Shown here: one piece after another, positions 1 to 9,234 of the stretch
Layout of the letters: each line of letters starts with the position of its first letter
How positions within the stretch are numbered: position 1 is the stretch's first letter
DNA from: Sediminitomix flava
GTDB taxonomy: Bacteria; Bacteroidota; Bacteroidia; Cytophagales; Flammeovirgaceae
Direction: 5' to 3'
DNA length: 64,000 bases
Assembly: GCF_003149185.1 (NCBI RefSeq)
Contig: NZ_QGDO01000003.1
Coordinates: forward strand, 702,379 to 766,378
Notes under the pieces: model-generated
The model's database searches: none
Told to the model about the DNA's origin: nothing
Seen by the model: the letters and a program-made list of their open reading frames with translations, nothing else
Made by a program: the position numbers and the translations under genes

Positions 1-420
1 AATGACGATGGTATGGATATCTGTTTGTGTGTGATTGATGAAGAAGAGTCAAATACAAAAGTAACATTCACAGGAGCGAAGAGACCTTTATTCTATTATT
101 CGAGTAGAAAAGGAAAGATTGATTTGATTCAAGGAGATGTGAAGTCAATTGGAAGTATGCACCGTTCAAATAAGGAATTTACGATGCATGAATTATTGCT
201 TCACCCTGGTGATATGATTTACTTAACTTCAGATGGATTTACTGATCAGCATAATATCAATAAAGAAAAGATTGGTAGAAATCGTTTGGTAAGTCTTCTT
301 GAAGAATATGCAGAATTATCAGCTGATGATCAATTGAAAAATCTTCAGAAATTCTTAGACACTCATATGAAAGGAGTTGAACAAAGAGATGATATTACAA
401 TCCTAGGTGTGAGAGTATAA
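1..420 (+). CDS. SpoIIE/PP2C-type phosphatase domain, C-terminal part (gene begins before window)
   Basis: The reading frame is open from base 1 and runs to a TAA at 418-420, so the 5' end lies outside the window; the ATG at 13 is internal (the frame reads NDGMDICLC across it). The visible 139 residues match the end of the SpoIIE-type PP2C Ser/Thr phosphatase domain: the GMDI/LC strand, a TGAKRPLFYY segment, the 'GDMIYLTSDGFTDQ' metal-binding strand with its Asp residues, and the closing 'QRDDITILGVRV' motif. In Bacteroidota these domains usually end long proteins with TPR, GAF/PAS or 7TMR modules and act in anti-sigma or two-component-like signalling. What precedes it here is unseen, so the substrate is unknown. 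A strong terminator follows. Confidence 0.88.
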   Translation, partial: NDDGMDICLCVIDEEESNTKVTFTGAKRPLFYYSSRKGKIDLIQGDVKSIGSMHRSNKEFTMHELLLHPGDMIYLTSDGFTDQHNINKEKIGRNRLVSLLEEYAELSADDQLKNLQKFLDTHMKGVEQRDDITILGVRV

Positions 421-450
421 TCTCACTCTAAGTTTATATGAAATAAATGA

Positions 451-487
451 CCCCATTTCCTTATTAGGAAATGGGGTTTTTGTTTTT
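451..487 (+). terminator. Rho-independent terminator of the PP2C gene
   Basis: A perfect 10-bp stem (CCCCATTTCC at 451-460 with GGAAATGGGG at 467-476), a 6-nt loop, and a T-rich tail follow the stop codon by 30 nt. Confidence 0.93.
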
Positions 488-549
488 ACAGCAAAAATTC
501 AAAAGTAAACATTCATAAAAGTATATGTGAATATTCTGTTTAAATACCA

Positions 550-577
550 TTGTGATTGATGTATTCTTTTATCTTTG
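550..577 (+). promoter_or_regulatory. Bacteroidota-type promoter for the MATE gene
   Basis: TTG at 550-552, a 17-nt spacer and TATCTTTG at 570-577 match the TTG-N17-TAnnTTTG consensus of the Bacteroidota primary sigma factor. It overlaps the upstream TTG codon at 575, which argues that translation of the MATE gene starts at the ATG at 599 instead. Confidence 0.75.
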
Positions 578-598
578 CGCAAATTTGGTAGTGAAGAA

Positions 599-1954
599 AT
601 GAAGAAAGAGAGTGTAAATCAGCAGGCTGGATTATGGAAAATCTCTTGGCCATTATTTTTAGAGATATTGTTATTCATCATGATGGGAAATGCAGATACC
701 CTCATGTTGAGTCAATATGCAGATGATGCAGTGGCAGCAGTAGGGGTTTCCAATCAAGTTTTGAATTTATTAGTAATTATGTTTGGCTTTGTAACTACAG
801 GTACAGCCATTCTAGTAGCTAATGCTTTAGGTGCAAATAAAGAAGAAAAAGCAAGAGATATAATTACGGTTTCATTTTGGGCGAATGGATTTTTTGGACT
901 AATCATCAGTTTACTGATGGGCTTATTTGGAGTGCAGATCATGCAAATGATGAACCTCGAAGATAGCTTATTAGCACAAGCAGCACAGTATACAGAATGG
1001 GTAGGTGGTTTTCTAGTCGCTCAAGCAATGGTGATGACAGTTAGTGCTTCGTTACGCTCATATGGTTATACGAAAGATTCAATGCTAATTACCTTAGGAA
1101 TGAATATCATAAATGTGATAGGTAATTATATTTTGGTTTTTGGACCATGGGGTTTACCTTCTTATGGAGTAATGGGAGTAGCCTTTTCTACGACATTTAG
1201 TAGAATACTGGGTATGATAGTAGGTGTGGCTTATCTACAGTATAAGTTAAAAAAGCCTATCAAATCTCTGAAAAAAATAGACCAACCTAAAAGTTATTTA
1301 AGAGACTTATTAAGAATTGGATTACCCTCAGCGGGAGAACATTTAACATATAATGCGACTCAGATGGTAATTACCTATATCATCACTTTTATGGGAACAG
1401 CAGCGTTGACAACAAAGGTGTATGCAACAAATATTGTGATGTTTATTTTTGTTGCTGCAATAGCAATCGGACAAGGTACCCAAATCTTGGTTAGTTATAA
1501 AATGGGTAGTAAAAATTACAGAGATGCTTATACACAAGGGATTTCTAGTCTAAAAATAGCTATTGGAATTTCTTTAGTTGTCGCTCTTATAGTTTATTCA
1601 TTTGCAGATCCGATACTAGCCATTTTTACACAAGATACCCAAATCATAACTATAGCTAAACAGATCTTACTCTTATCTATCTTGATGGAACCTGGAAGGG
1701 CTTTTAACCTGGTTATGGGAAATGCCTTACGTGCTAAAGGAGATGTTAAATATCCGATGTATTTAGCCATAGGGTCAATGTGGGGAGTAGCAGTTGTATT
1801 TTCGTATGTTTTTGGAATACTATTCCATTGGGGGCTTATCGGGTGTTGGTTAGCTTTTACCATAGATGAGTGGCTTAGAGGAGTCTTGATGCTAATTAGA
1901 TGGAATAAAAGCTTTAGAAGTTTAAAAGGAATGCGCCCTCTTTCATTAACGTAA
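599..1954 (+). CDS. MATE family multidrug/Na+ antiporter
   Basis: A 451-residue, very hydrophobic protein with about twelve membrane segments and the MATE layout of two related six-helix halves. The N-terminal half has the family-typical 'GNADTLMLSQYADDAVAAVG' strip of helices 1-2, and the second half begins near 'IGLPSAGEHLTYNATQMVI'. These inner-membrane proteins export drugs or metabolites in exchange for Na+ or H+. The substrate cannot be read from sequence. The frame is open to a TTG at 575, but that codon lies within the promoter -7 box, so the ATG at 599 is chosen. The gene stands alone between two terminators and, in the uninserted chromosome, would lie directly downstream of mnmE and convergent with it. 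Confidence 0.9.
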   Translation: MKKESVNQQAGLWKISWPLFLEILLFIMMGNADTLMLSQYADDAVAAVGVSNQVLNLLVIMFGFVTTGTAILVANALGANKEEKARDIITVSFWANGFFGLIISLLMGLFGVQIMQMMNLEDSLLAQAAQYTEWVGGFLVAQAMVMTVSASLRSYGYTKDSMLITLGMNIINVIGNYILVFGPWGLPSYGVMGVAFSTTFSRILGMIVGVAYLQYKLKKPIKSLKKIDQPKSYLRDLLRIGLPSAGEHLTYNATQMVITYIITFMGTAALTTKVYATNIVMFIFVAAIAIGQGTQILVSYKMGSKNYRDAYTQGISSLKIAIGISLVVALIVYSFADPILAIFTQDTQIITIAKQILLLSILMEPGRAFNLVMGNALRAKGDVKYPMYLAIGSMWGVAVVFSYVFGILFHWGLIGCWLAFTIDEWLRGVLMLIRWNKSFRSLKGMRPLSLT

Positions 1955-1957
1955 AAT

Positions 1958-2015
1958 GAAATACTCTAGTCTTATGAGAATACAACTCTTGGACTAGAGT
2001 ATTTCAATTGTATTT
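1958..2015. terminator. Hairpin terminator after the MATE gene, probably bidirectional
   Basis: A perfect 14-bp stem (1958-1971 with 1992-2005) four bases after the MATE stop codon, with T-rich sequence to the right and A-rich sequence to the left. It sits just outside the left att-like repeat and would separate MATE from mnmE in an empty site. Confidence 0.8.
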
Positions 2016-2021
2016 TATATT

Positions 2022-2036
2022 TATTTACCGATACAG
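2022..2036. repeat. Left att-like repeat (attL, far end of element A)
   Basis: TATTTACCGATACAG differs at one base of 15 from the copy at 28923-28937 and at three from the mnmE 3'-end copy at 56899-56913 (TACTTGCCGATACAA). Flanking bases of the three copies are unrelated. Read as the minus strand it resembles the mnmE end TGTATCGG(C/T)AA. I infer it is the distal attachment-site remnant. Confidence 0.8.
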
Positions 2037-2508
2037 TAAATGGATTGTTTATGACTATCAGTGAGTTACGGTTTTTGTGTATCGACATTGTCGCAATTCA
2101 CTGGAAATCAAAAGCTAAACAAAGGCAAAATAATCTTTGGAATGCTAAAAAATGGTAAATGTTTGAGTGAATTTACCAAGTAGAGTGGTGAATTCACTTT
2201 TGGGTAAAAAAAAGTCCTTGTGGGCAAGGCTCACAAGGACTAAGTATCGTTAGCTGTCACTCATTTTGAATGACAAACTAAAATTCATTGGACATGAAAA
2301 TAGTGCTTTGCAGACAGCTAATCAAGTTAGGAAAGGTAATGGGATTGGTTATGAAATCCGTTTTGGAGAGGTTTTGCAACAACCACATAACGCAAATTGA
2401 TAATGATCGACAACGAGCAACGCTTTTGGGTGAGATGAAAATTTTTCTAAATATTTTTCAATCACCTACGCAATCAATCAAAACCTTTCACTAACAGACC
2501 TAACTTCC
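2037..2508. other. Left end of element A, no convincing gene
   Basis: About 470 bp without a supportable gene. It holds three inverted repeats: AGTGAATT/AATTCACT (2166-2173 with 2191-2198), the AGTCCTTGTG hairpin at 2213-2241, and TTAGCTGTC near 2250 facing GACAGCTAA near 2313. A 68-codon open frame (2288-2494) has no recognisable feature and is not called. Structured ends of this kind may contain recombinase arm sites, but I have no direct evidence. Confidence 0.5.
2205..2241 (-). terminator. Minus-strand terminator-like hairpin at the left end of element A
   Basis: A perfect 10-bp stem (2213-2222 with 2232-2241) has eight A residues on its left side, giving a U-tract in a leftward transcript. 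No minus-strand gene ends here, so it may block transcripts leaving the element toward the MATE gene. Confidence 0.6.
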
Positions 2509-3672
2509 ATGAATACACAAGCCAATCATTATACGGTACTACCTGCCATTATCCGATATTCTAGTATTTCCGACTTTTCAAAGATCCTCTATACTGAAAT
2601 CTTGGGTCGTTCAAAGCAGAAAGGTTATTGCTTTACTTCCAATTCTAGATTTACAGAACTCTTTGGATTGAAGGATAAACAGAACAGTAAGGTCAAGAGA
2701 GCTATTTCAACTTTGCTGAAATCAAAATTTATCAAGATTGAGGGTAATGGAAGACAACGAGTGATTTATCCTTTATATGATGAGCAATCCAACGGAATTG
2801 AGCGATCAGGAGCAACGGTTAAGCGAAAGACTGAAACTATTGAGCAACAGGTAAAAACAAGAACAGCAACTCTAAGCAACTTTGAACAACAGAAAACAAA
2901 CAAGTCCACTATTGCACCACTAAAACAAACTGCAACAGGTGCAAAAATGCACCATTTTGAAGTCAACTGGAGCAGATCTGAACCTATTGTTTTTACTTTG
3001 GACAAGAAACAGGTGCAACATAGCACTAGCAACAGGTGCAAAATTGCACCACATAATAACAAAGGGAATAGTATAGAAAAGAAAGTAAATACTTTTTCTT
3101 TTCTTTCTAGTTATTCTCAGGTGCAAAATCACACTGAAAATTCAGAACGTGTTCGAAAAGAGGAGAGGAGCAACAAACAGCAACAGAACCAAACCTTCAA
3201 GTCTTGGCAGAAAGTGACTGATTGTTTTTCTTATCAAAGTGAAGCTTTTAAACGAGTAGCAATAGCCTATGTCAAAAAGTTGGTGGAAGACCGTCCGATC
3301 ACTCCGAACTATCTCCAAAAAGCTAATAGTTATCTTGAGTCCTATGCCAAAAACGAGAACCAAGCTATTCAAATCTTAGAACAAGCCATTCGTAATTTCG
3401 AGAAACAGAAAGGTTGTATTCGTCCGTTGGGATGGAGCAACAAGAAATCAACAACTCCAAAGCAAGAATTGGAAGATCCTGAAAGTCTTATCCATACAAT
3501 CAACAGCTTTAATGACTTTTGGCAACTAGAAAAGTGGTTGAAACAACAAGCTTGCAACAATGGAAAACAGATGAAAAATCTGTACAAACAGTTAACTGTT
3601 AGTCAGAAGAAGGCAATTAAGAATTCTTGGTTTTATGATTTGCAGAGAGCTGTGAATGGGGTTAGAGGATGA
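2509..3672 (+). CDS. Winged-helix protein, probable replication initiator with internal repeats
   Basis: A 387-residue protein. Residues about 1-90 form a winged-helix/HTH region like plasmid and phage replication proteins: 'LPAIIRYSSISDFSKILYTE', then 'SNSRFTELFGLKDK...VKRAISTLLKSKFI' and the wing 'IKIEGNGRQRVIYPL'. Residues about 95-230 are a low-complexity linker rich in Gln, Thr, Ser and Asn. The C-terminal part (about 235-387) is helical ('AFKRVAIAYVKKLVEDRPITPNYLQKANSYL'). The DNA encoding the linker contains palindromic GGTGCA-N4-TGCACC repeats, which recalls lambda O, whose gene contains the origin it binds. I infer an initiator. It could instead be a simple transcription factor. It is the leftmost gene of element A, separated from the defence operon by 254 bp. 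Confidence 0.6.
   Translation: MNTQANHYTVLPAIIRYSSISDFSKILYTEILGRSKQKGYCFTSNSRFTELFGLKDKQNSKVKRAISTLLKSKFIKIEGNGRQRVIYPLYDEQSNGIERSGATVKRKTETIEQQVKTRTATLSNFEQQKTNKSTIAPLKQTATGAKMHHFEVNWSRSEPIVFTLDKKQVQHSTSNRCKIAPHNNKGNSIEKKVNTFSFLSSYSQVQNHTENSERVRKEERSNKQQQNQTFKSWQKVTDCFSYQSEAFKRVAIAYVKKLVEDRPITPNYLQKANSYLESYAKNENQAIQILEQAIRNFEKQKGCIRPLGWSNKKSTTPKQELEDPESLIHTINSFNDFWQLEKWLKQQACNNGKQMKNLYKQLTVSQKKAIKNSWFYDLQRAVNGVRG
2913..3124. repeat. GGTGCA/TGCACC palindromic repeats inside the winged-helix gene (candidate origin)
   Basis: Two 16-bp palindromes, GGTGCAAAAATGCACC (2938-2953) and GGTGCAAAATTGCACC (3035-3050), are flanked by half sites TGCACC at 2913 and GGTGCA at 3012 and 3119. All lie in the region encoding the low-complexity linker. 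Helix-phased GCAAC repeats (2866/2876, 3170/3180) surround them. The arrangement suggests binding sites for the encoded protein. Confidence 0.55.
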
Positions 3673-3926
3673 TATGTATGTTTTTTTGAGTGTGTATGTT
3701 GAAAACATACAAGGCTTTGCATTGTATAGAAAAAGGTGGATGGTTAGAATTGTCGATTTCTTTCTCATTTCCAAGTGGAATTTAGAGAATGCCCATCTTA
3801 TACTTTGTTAGTGATTTTTTAGTTTAATTAGAGACTTAATAATTCTTATTTTGATATTTTGTTAATGAAAAAATATCAATATTGCTAAATCAATTATTTT
3901 TTAAAATCTACTAAAATTGATTAGGC
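3673..3926 (+). promoter_or_regulatory. AT-rich leader of the DISARM-like operon with two inverted repeats
   Basis: This gap holds a perfect 10-bp inverted repeat, TTGATATTTT at 3851-3860 and AAAATATCAA at 3870-3879, and a second one, AATCAATT at 3888-3895 and AATTGATT at 3915-3922, just before the ATG at 3927. They are placed as operator sites would be. No clean TAnnTTTG box was found, so the promoter itself is not located. Confidence 0.45.
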
Positions 3927-6900
3927 ATGAACGTATTTAACATTCATCAGAATATAACTGAAAACTACCTTTCCTATTTGGAGAGTTTTATACATATAGA
4001 GGATAAGAAAATCAAAGGTGCGATAGAGGAACACTTTAGTAAAAAAGATTTTTTACCAGAGCCTTTAATACAATTTAATCCATCATTTGAAGTAGGGAAG
4101 TCACTTTCAGAAATTGAAGGAATACATCCAGATCTACAATCCATATTTGGTCAATATAAGTTATACAAACATCAAGTAGAAGCCTTAGAGAAGGGGCTTA
4201 ATGGAGATAGTTTCGTTGTAACTTCTGGAACTGGTTCAGGTAAGTCGTTAACTTTTTTGGGAACTATATTTAATGATATTCTCCAGCAAGAGGTTAAGAA
4301 GAAAGGGGTAAAAGCTATTCTAGTATACCCGATGAATGCTCTTATTAATTCACAAGAAGAGGAAATTGTTAAGTATGAAATTAATTATCTTAAAAATCAT
4401 ACTTCTGAAGAAAATATTGATGAGAGTGAAGAATTCGTTAAAAAGCCACTTAATGAACAATTAAAGCATTATAAAAAGCATTCAGAGGTAGCTTTTCCAA
4501 TTACTTATAAGCGATATACAGGTCAAGAAAGTGGTGAAAAGAAGGCGAGTATATTAAATGATCAGCCTGATATTCTCTTGACAAACTATATGATGCTAGA
4601 GCTGATTATGTCAAGAGCTAAGGAAAAGGGATTACGTAAAGCTATTCAGTCTAACCTTAAATACTTGGTTTATGATGAAATGCATACGTACAGAGGTCGT
4701 CAAGGGGCTGATGTAGCATTATTGAATAGACGTATCAAGAGCTTTAGAAATGATGAATTGATTTGTATTGGTACTTCTGCAACGATGGCTTCAGGTTCGA
4801 CTATTCAAGAGTCGAAGGAGAAAGTTGCAGAAGTTGCAGAGCTGTTATTTGCACAAAAATATACAACTGATAAGATTATTGGTGAGTATTTAGAAAAGTG
4901 TACAGAAGGTGTTGAAGTAGATAGCGGTATGCTTAAAGAAGAGCTTACTTCCTCAACATTAACCACACTCTTTGACAGCTTCGAATCTATTGAGGTCTTA
5001 GAAAAAGAAGCTGTAAAGTTTATTCATCACCCTTTAGCTAGGTGGATAGAGCATAATATGGCTCTTGATAATACTGATATTATTTTAAAACGGGGTAAGC
5101 CAGAAAGGTTAAGCGATATTGTAAATAAGTTGAGCGAAGAAGTAGATCATAGTATTGATAAAACCAATATATATGAATCTGTGATGTCACTTCTTAGATG
5201 GGCTGAAGCCTTGAATATGGCTTATGTTAATTTGGGACAAAGAAAGTCTCTATTGCCATTCAGGCTTCATCAATTTGTTTCTCAAACAGGTAATATGTAT
5301 TTGACTCTTGAAAAACGAGATAAAAGAGCTATCGTTTTTGAAGAAGGTCTGACCTATAAAAATAAGCCAATATATCAGACCGTTTTCAGTCGTTATTCGG
5401 GGCATGAGTTTATCTGTGTGAGAAAAGACTATGGCTCTTCAAAGTTATGTCAAAGAGATGTAAATGACCTTCCTGAAAAAATCAGAAAAGAAGACTTAAA
5501 AGGAAATAAAAGTTTAGATACTAAAAGAAAAAGTCTCACAGCAGAAGATTTTTGTAGTGGGTATATTCTTTTAGAGAAGGATGGTGAGGAAGATGCTATT
5601 TGGAATGAGGATAAACTCCAATCATTACCTTCAAATTGGTTTAAGAAAAAAGGATTGGATCAATATTATGAGTACCTGCTTCCTAAGCTTATATACTTTA
5701 ATGAAGAGGGAGAATTCTCAGATGATAATGCAGGACTCCCTATGAAAGGTTGGTTTATCCCAACATATTTCCTTTTTGACCCTACTTGTGATATCATTTA
5801 TGATGGGAAAACAACTGAAAGAACAAAATTATCGGGCATAGGTAATGAAGGTCGTTCTACGGCAACAACTGTTATTTCTTATAGTATACTTGATGCTCTG
5901 GATAATCAGGGAGTAAGTACCGAAAATCAGAAAGTGTTAAGCTTTACAGATAATCGACAGGATGCTTCATTACAAGCAGGGCACTATAATGATTTTTATA
6001 CTTTAGGTTGTTTGCGTTCATCAATTTATCATGCGATGAAAGAGACTTCAGAACCTCTTGACTCTGATTCAATTGCACCTGCTGTAATGAAACAGTTGAA
6101 TCTTAAAGAAACAGAGTATGCATACAAGCCTTCAGAAAGTGAGTTTTTTCCTGATCCTGCAAATCAAAATGCATTGAGGGATTTCCTATTTTTAAAAATA
6201 GCTTATGATCTTAAACTAGGGTGGCGATATACTGCTCCAAATTTAGAAGGAGCAGGACTTCTTAAGATTCAGTATAAACGACTTTCTGAATTTTGTAAAG
6301 TAGAAGAGTTCTGGAAAGGAATACATCTATTTGATCAACTTTCTAGTACTCAGAGAGAAACTATTGTCTACGAGATACTTGAGTTTTTTAGGACATCGTT
6401 TGCTTTGGATCATTCTATATTTGCCAATACAGGAGATCTTGTCTTTCGATTAAGAGATAGATTAAATCCTGAAAAATCATGGTCACTGGATCAGAACGAA
6501 AAAGCAATTGAAGAACCTGTTTATTTACTTCCTAAAACATTAGAAAAACGCCCTAGAGGTATCTTTACATCAAGTATCGGATATTCATCTTATTTGGGTA
6601 AATATTTGAAAAAGCTCTTTACTCAGTACGAAGTAGATTATGAGTTTAATAGAGCGAGCTACGAGGTATTCATTGCAAAACTTCTTAGTACACTTAAAAA
6701 AGGGCATTTCATAACAGATAAAGCTCTAGGAGCTAAGGATAAGAAAGATATTCTAGGATATAGACTTAGAATGGATTCTATGCTATGGACTATCAATGAA
6801 GAGGGAAAACCTACTATTGATAAAATTAGAATGAATCTTGGCGTAGATTCTCCTGTCAATTATCTAAATGCTAACAAGTTTTTTAAATCATTCTATCAAC

Positions 6901-9230
6901 AGAATTTCAATAAATACCCTAAAAGATATAAAGCTTCTGAGCATACAGGACAATTAAATAATGAGGATAGAATTACCCGTGAAGATGAGTTCAGAAGAGG
7001 TGATATATCAGCTCTTTACTGTTCTCCAACAATGGAGTTGGGTATCGATATAAAAGACTTGAATATTGTTCACATGAGGAATGTGCCTCCAAGTCCTGCT
7101 AACTATGCTCAGCGTAGTGGTCGTGCAGGACGTGGTGGACAAACTGCATTGGTATTTACTTATGCAACCTCACGGTCTCCGCATGATAGACATTATTTCA
7201 AAAATCAAATTGATATGGTCGCAGGAGTAGTAGCTCCTCCTAAAATTGACCTGTCAAATGAAGAACTTTTATTGAATCATTTCCATGCCATGATGCTAAT
7301 GGATTGTTCTTTTGCAGGAGATGAGGGTGATTACAATAGTATCAGTTATCTAGTAGATATAGACAAGACTCCTGAATTACCTTTAAAAGACAGTGTATTC
7401 AGAAAGATCGATGATTTTTCTTCTTTCAATGAAGGCTTGATTTCTAGTTTTCAGAACCTATTGGATGATTTAGGTATCAACTCGACTGAACACAAATGGT
7501 ATTATGACAATTGGGTTAATGATAAGGCGAACCAGTTTAAGAACAGCTTTAATCAATCGTTTGATCGTTGGAGAAAACTATTCATTTCGTCAGAAAATTT
7601 ATTAACAAAGGCTCGAAACACCTTAGATAATCACCATATAAAAGATAGTTCAGAAGACAAGAAGACGGCAAAAAGGGAGCATGCAATTGCACTAAGGCAA
7701 CGTTCGTTACTATTGGGAAATGCGACTACTAACGGGCAGTCAGAATTTAACTTATTCCGCTATTTAGCTTCAGAAAACTTTTTACCAGGATATAACTTTA
7801 CACGCCTACCTATCAGAGCTTATGTAGGAGGAGATCGACATACTGATAGTGGTGAGTATATCTCTCGTCCTCGTTTTGTAGCTCTCAATGAATTTGGACC
7901 TCAAAACACGATATATCATAAAGGGACAAAGTATAAAATTCAGAAAGTAGATTTAACTGATGCTGAGATTCAATTAGAGAAAATTAAGGTAAGTGATGAT
8001 ACGGGCTATGCATTCTTAAATGAGGAAGCGAAAGGACAGAATAATGATCCTATAACGAGTAAAGAGTTAAGCGGTTTTCGTTCTACAAGATTGTTGCAAC
8101 TAGATACAGTTAATACGACAAGTTTTGAACGAATTTCTTCACAGGAGGAAGAACGACAAAGAGCAGGTTATGATATACAAAACTTCTTCTCGTGGAACAA
8201 TGAAGCTAGTAATAAAACGCTCACTCTGGAAAGAGGTGGAGAGCCGTTGTTACAACTGACTTTTTCTTCAGCAGCAAATCTTATCCAAGTAAATCAGAAA
8301 TGGAGAAAGACTAGAGATGAAGAAGGTTTCCCGATTGGTGTTAAGGATGGAATTTGGAAGTCTAAAAAGCAAGTAGGCGAAGCAGAAGAAGGTAGTATAG
8401 TACCTGTAATGCCTTATACAAGAGATACGGCAGATATACTTTATATACAGCCTATGGAACAGCTCATTGAAGAAAATGATAAGCAACAATCTGCTATTCT
8501 TTCTTTAATGTATGCTTTGAAAAGAGGTATTGAAGAAACCTTCTCTATTGAAGAGAATGAGCTTGGTGTATGGGCAATGGGCGATCAGACAAGACCAAAT
8601 ATTCTTTTCTTTGAATCATCCGAAGGAAGCTTAGGAGTACTCACTCAATTAGTGCAGAAGCCTGAGTTTTTGACCAAAGTATTTGAAAATGCTTATGTCA
8701 AATGTTTCTACGATCTAAAAACAAAAGAGGAAATTGATGGACCAAGAGAGGATGTTTCTTACGATGATCTATTGTCATATTATAACCAAAGATATCACCA
8801 GCTTTTAAGTAGAAGTATTGTCAAAAATCCATTAGAGAGATTAATGGAATTGAAGGCTGTTACTCAGGAGGGAGGTCTTCAAAGGGATATTTATGATGAG
8901 CTTATAAACTCTTATGATAAGAATTCTCAAATGGAAGAACAGCTCATCAAATATCTATATACGAATGATTATAGATTGCCAGATAAAGCACAATTCAATA
9001 TGGAGGAGTTCTTGGTAAGTATTGATTTTGTAGCGAAGGTTAATAATACGCCTTACCTCATTTTTGTAGATGGAAGTGTACATGATAATGAAAGAGTACA
9101 GCAGGAGGATAAGGAAAAAAGAACACTACTGATGAATAGTGGATATAATGTAGTTGCATGGCATTATTCGCAACCTATTGAGGAATTTGTCCAAAATCAC
9201 TTACATGTATTCCCTAAAATAAAAAACTAA
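3927..9230 (+). CDS. DISARM-like DEAD/DEAH helicase with DUF1998-like region and nuclease-like C-terminus
   Basis: A 1767-residue SF2 helicase of the MrfA/YprA-DrmA type. Motif I is TSGTGSGKS near residue 98, motif II DEMH near 250, motif III GTSAT near 282. The second lobe has FTDNRQDAS near 673, MELGIDIKDL near 1037 and the QRSGRAGRGG motif VI near 1065. Residues about 1500-1630 resemble DUF1998 (ending LLSYYNQRYHQLLSR), but the usual zinc Cys residues of that motif are missing. The last 60 residues (FVDGSVHD, then EKRTLLMNSGYNVVAW) resemble VSR/DUF559-type PD-(D/E)XK nucleases. In class 1 DISARM the helicase DrmA and the DUF1998 protein DrmB are separate, so this looks like a fused equivalent. 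The next gene follows after 4 nt, giving an operon. Its exact defence role is inferred. Confidence 0.8.
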   Translation: MNVFNIHQNITENYLSYLESFIHIEDKKIKGAIEEHFSKKDFLPEPLIQFNPSFEVGKSLSEIEGIHPDLQSIFGQYKLYKHQVEALEKGLNGDSFVVTSGTGSGKSLTFLGTIFNDILQQEVKKKGVKAILVYPMNALINSQEEEIVKYEINYLKNHTSEENIDESEEFVKKPLNEQLKHYKKHSEVAFPITYKRYTGQESGEKKASILNDQPDILLTNYMMLELIMSRAKEKGLRKAIQSNLKYLVYDEMHTYRGRQGADVALLNRRIKSFRNDELICIGTSATMASGSTIQESKEKVAEVAELLFAQKYTTDKIIGEYLEKCTEGVEVDSGMLKEELTSSTLTTLFDSFESIEVLEKEAVKFIHHPLARWIEHNMALDNTDIILKRGKPERLSDIVNKLSEEVDHSIDKTNIYESVMSLLRWAEALNMAYVNLGQRKSLLPFRLHQFVSQTGNMYLTLEKRDKRAIVFEEGLTYKNKPIYQTVFSRYSGHEFICVRKDYGSSKLCQRDVNDLPEKIRKEDLKGNKSLDTKRKSLTAEDFCSGYILLEKDGEEDAIWNEDKLQSLPSNWFKKKGLDQYYEYLLPKLIYFNEEGEFSDDNAGLPMKGWFIPTYFLFDPTCDIIYDGKTTERTKLSGIGNEGRSTATTVISYSILDALDNQGVSTENQKVLSFTDNRQDASLQAGHYNDFYTLGCLRSSIYHAMKETSEPLDSDSIAPAVMKQLNLKETEYAYKPSESEFFPDPANQNALRDFLFLKIAYDLKLGWRYTAPNLEGAGLLKIQYKRLSEFCKVEEFWKGIHLFDQLSSTQRETIVYEILEFFRTSFALDHSIFANTGDLVFRLRDRLNPEKSWSLDQNEKAIEEPVYLLPKTLEKRPRGIFTSSIGYSSYLGKYLKKLFTQYEVDYEFNRASYEVFIAKLLSTLKKGHFITDKALGAKDKKDILGYRLRMDSMLWTINEEGKPTIDKIRMNLGVDSPVNYLNANKFFKSFYQQNFNKYPKRYKASEHTGQLNNEDRITREDEFRRGDISALYCSPTMELGIDIKDLNIVHMRNVPPSPANYAQRSGRAGRGGQTALVFTYATSRSPHDRHYFKNQIDMVAGVVAPPKIDLSNEELLLNHFHAMMLMDCSFAGDEGDYNSISYLVDIDKTPELPLKDSVFRKIDDFSSFNEGLISSFQNLLDDLGINSTEHKWYYDNWVNDKANQFKNSFNQSFDRWRKLFISSENLLTKARNTLDNHHIKDSSEDKKTAKREHAIALRQRSLLLGNATTNGQSEFNLFRYLASENFLPGYNFTRLPIRAYVGGDRHTDSGEYISRPRFVALNEFGPQNTIYHKGTKYKIQKVDLTDAEIQLEKIKVSDDTGYAFLNEEAKGQNNDPITSKELSGFRSTRLLQLDTVNTTSFERISSQEEERQRAGYDIQNFFSWNNEASNKTLTLERGGEPLLQLTFSSAANLIQVNQKWRKTRDEEGFPIGVKDGIWKSKKQVGEAEEGSIVPVMPYTRDTADILYIQPMEQLIEENDKQQSAILSLMYALKRGIEETFSIEENELGVWAMGDQTRPNILFFESSEGSLGVLTQLVQKPEFLTKVFENAYVKCFYDLKTKEEIDGPREDVSYDDLLSYYNQRYHQLLSRSIVKNPLERLMELKAVTQEGGLQRDIYDELINSYDKNSQMEEQLIKYLYTNDYRLPDKAQFNMEEFLVSIDFVAKVNNTPYLIFVDGSVHDNERVQQEDKEKRTLLMNSGYNVVAWHYSQPIEEFVQNHLHVFPKIKN

Positions 9231-9234
9231 CAAT

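Noticed and set aside
575-601. TTG start for the MATE gene
   Set aside because: The TTG is part of the TATCTTTG promoter box; the ATG at 599 is the plausible start.
2288-2494. 68-codon plus-strand open frame in the left end of element A
   Set aside because: No motif or homology cue, crosses an inverted-repeat-rich end, and has no recognisable start context.
1954-2508. tRNA gene as integration target at the left boundary
   Set aside because: No cloverleaf or tRNA-like 3' end is visible there or at the other boundaries; the mnmE 3' end explains the site.
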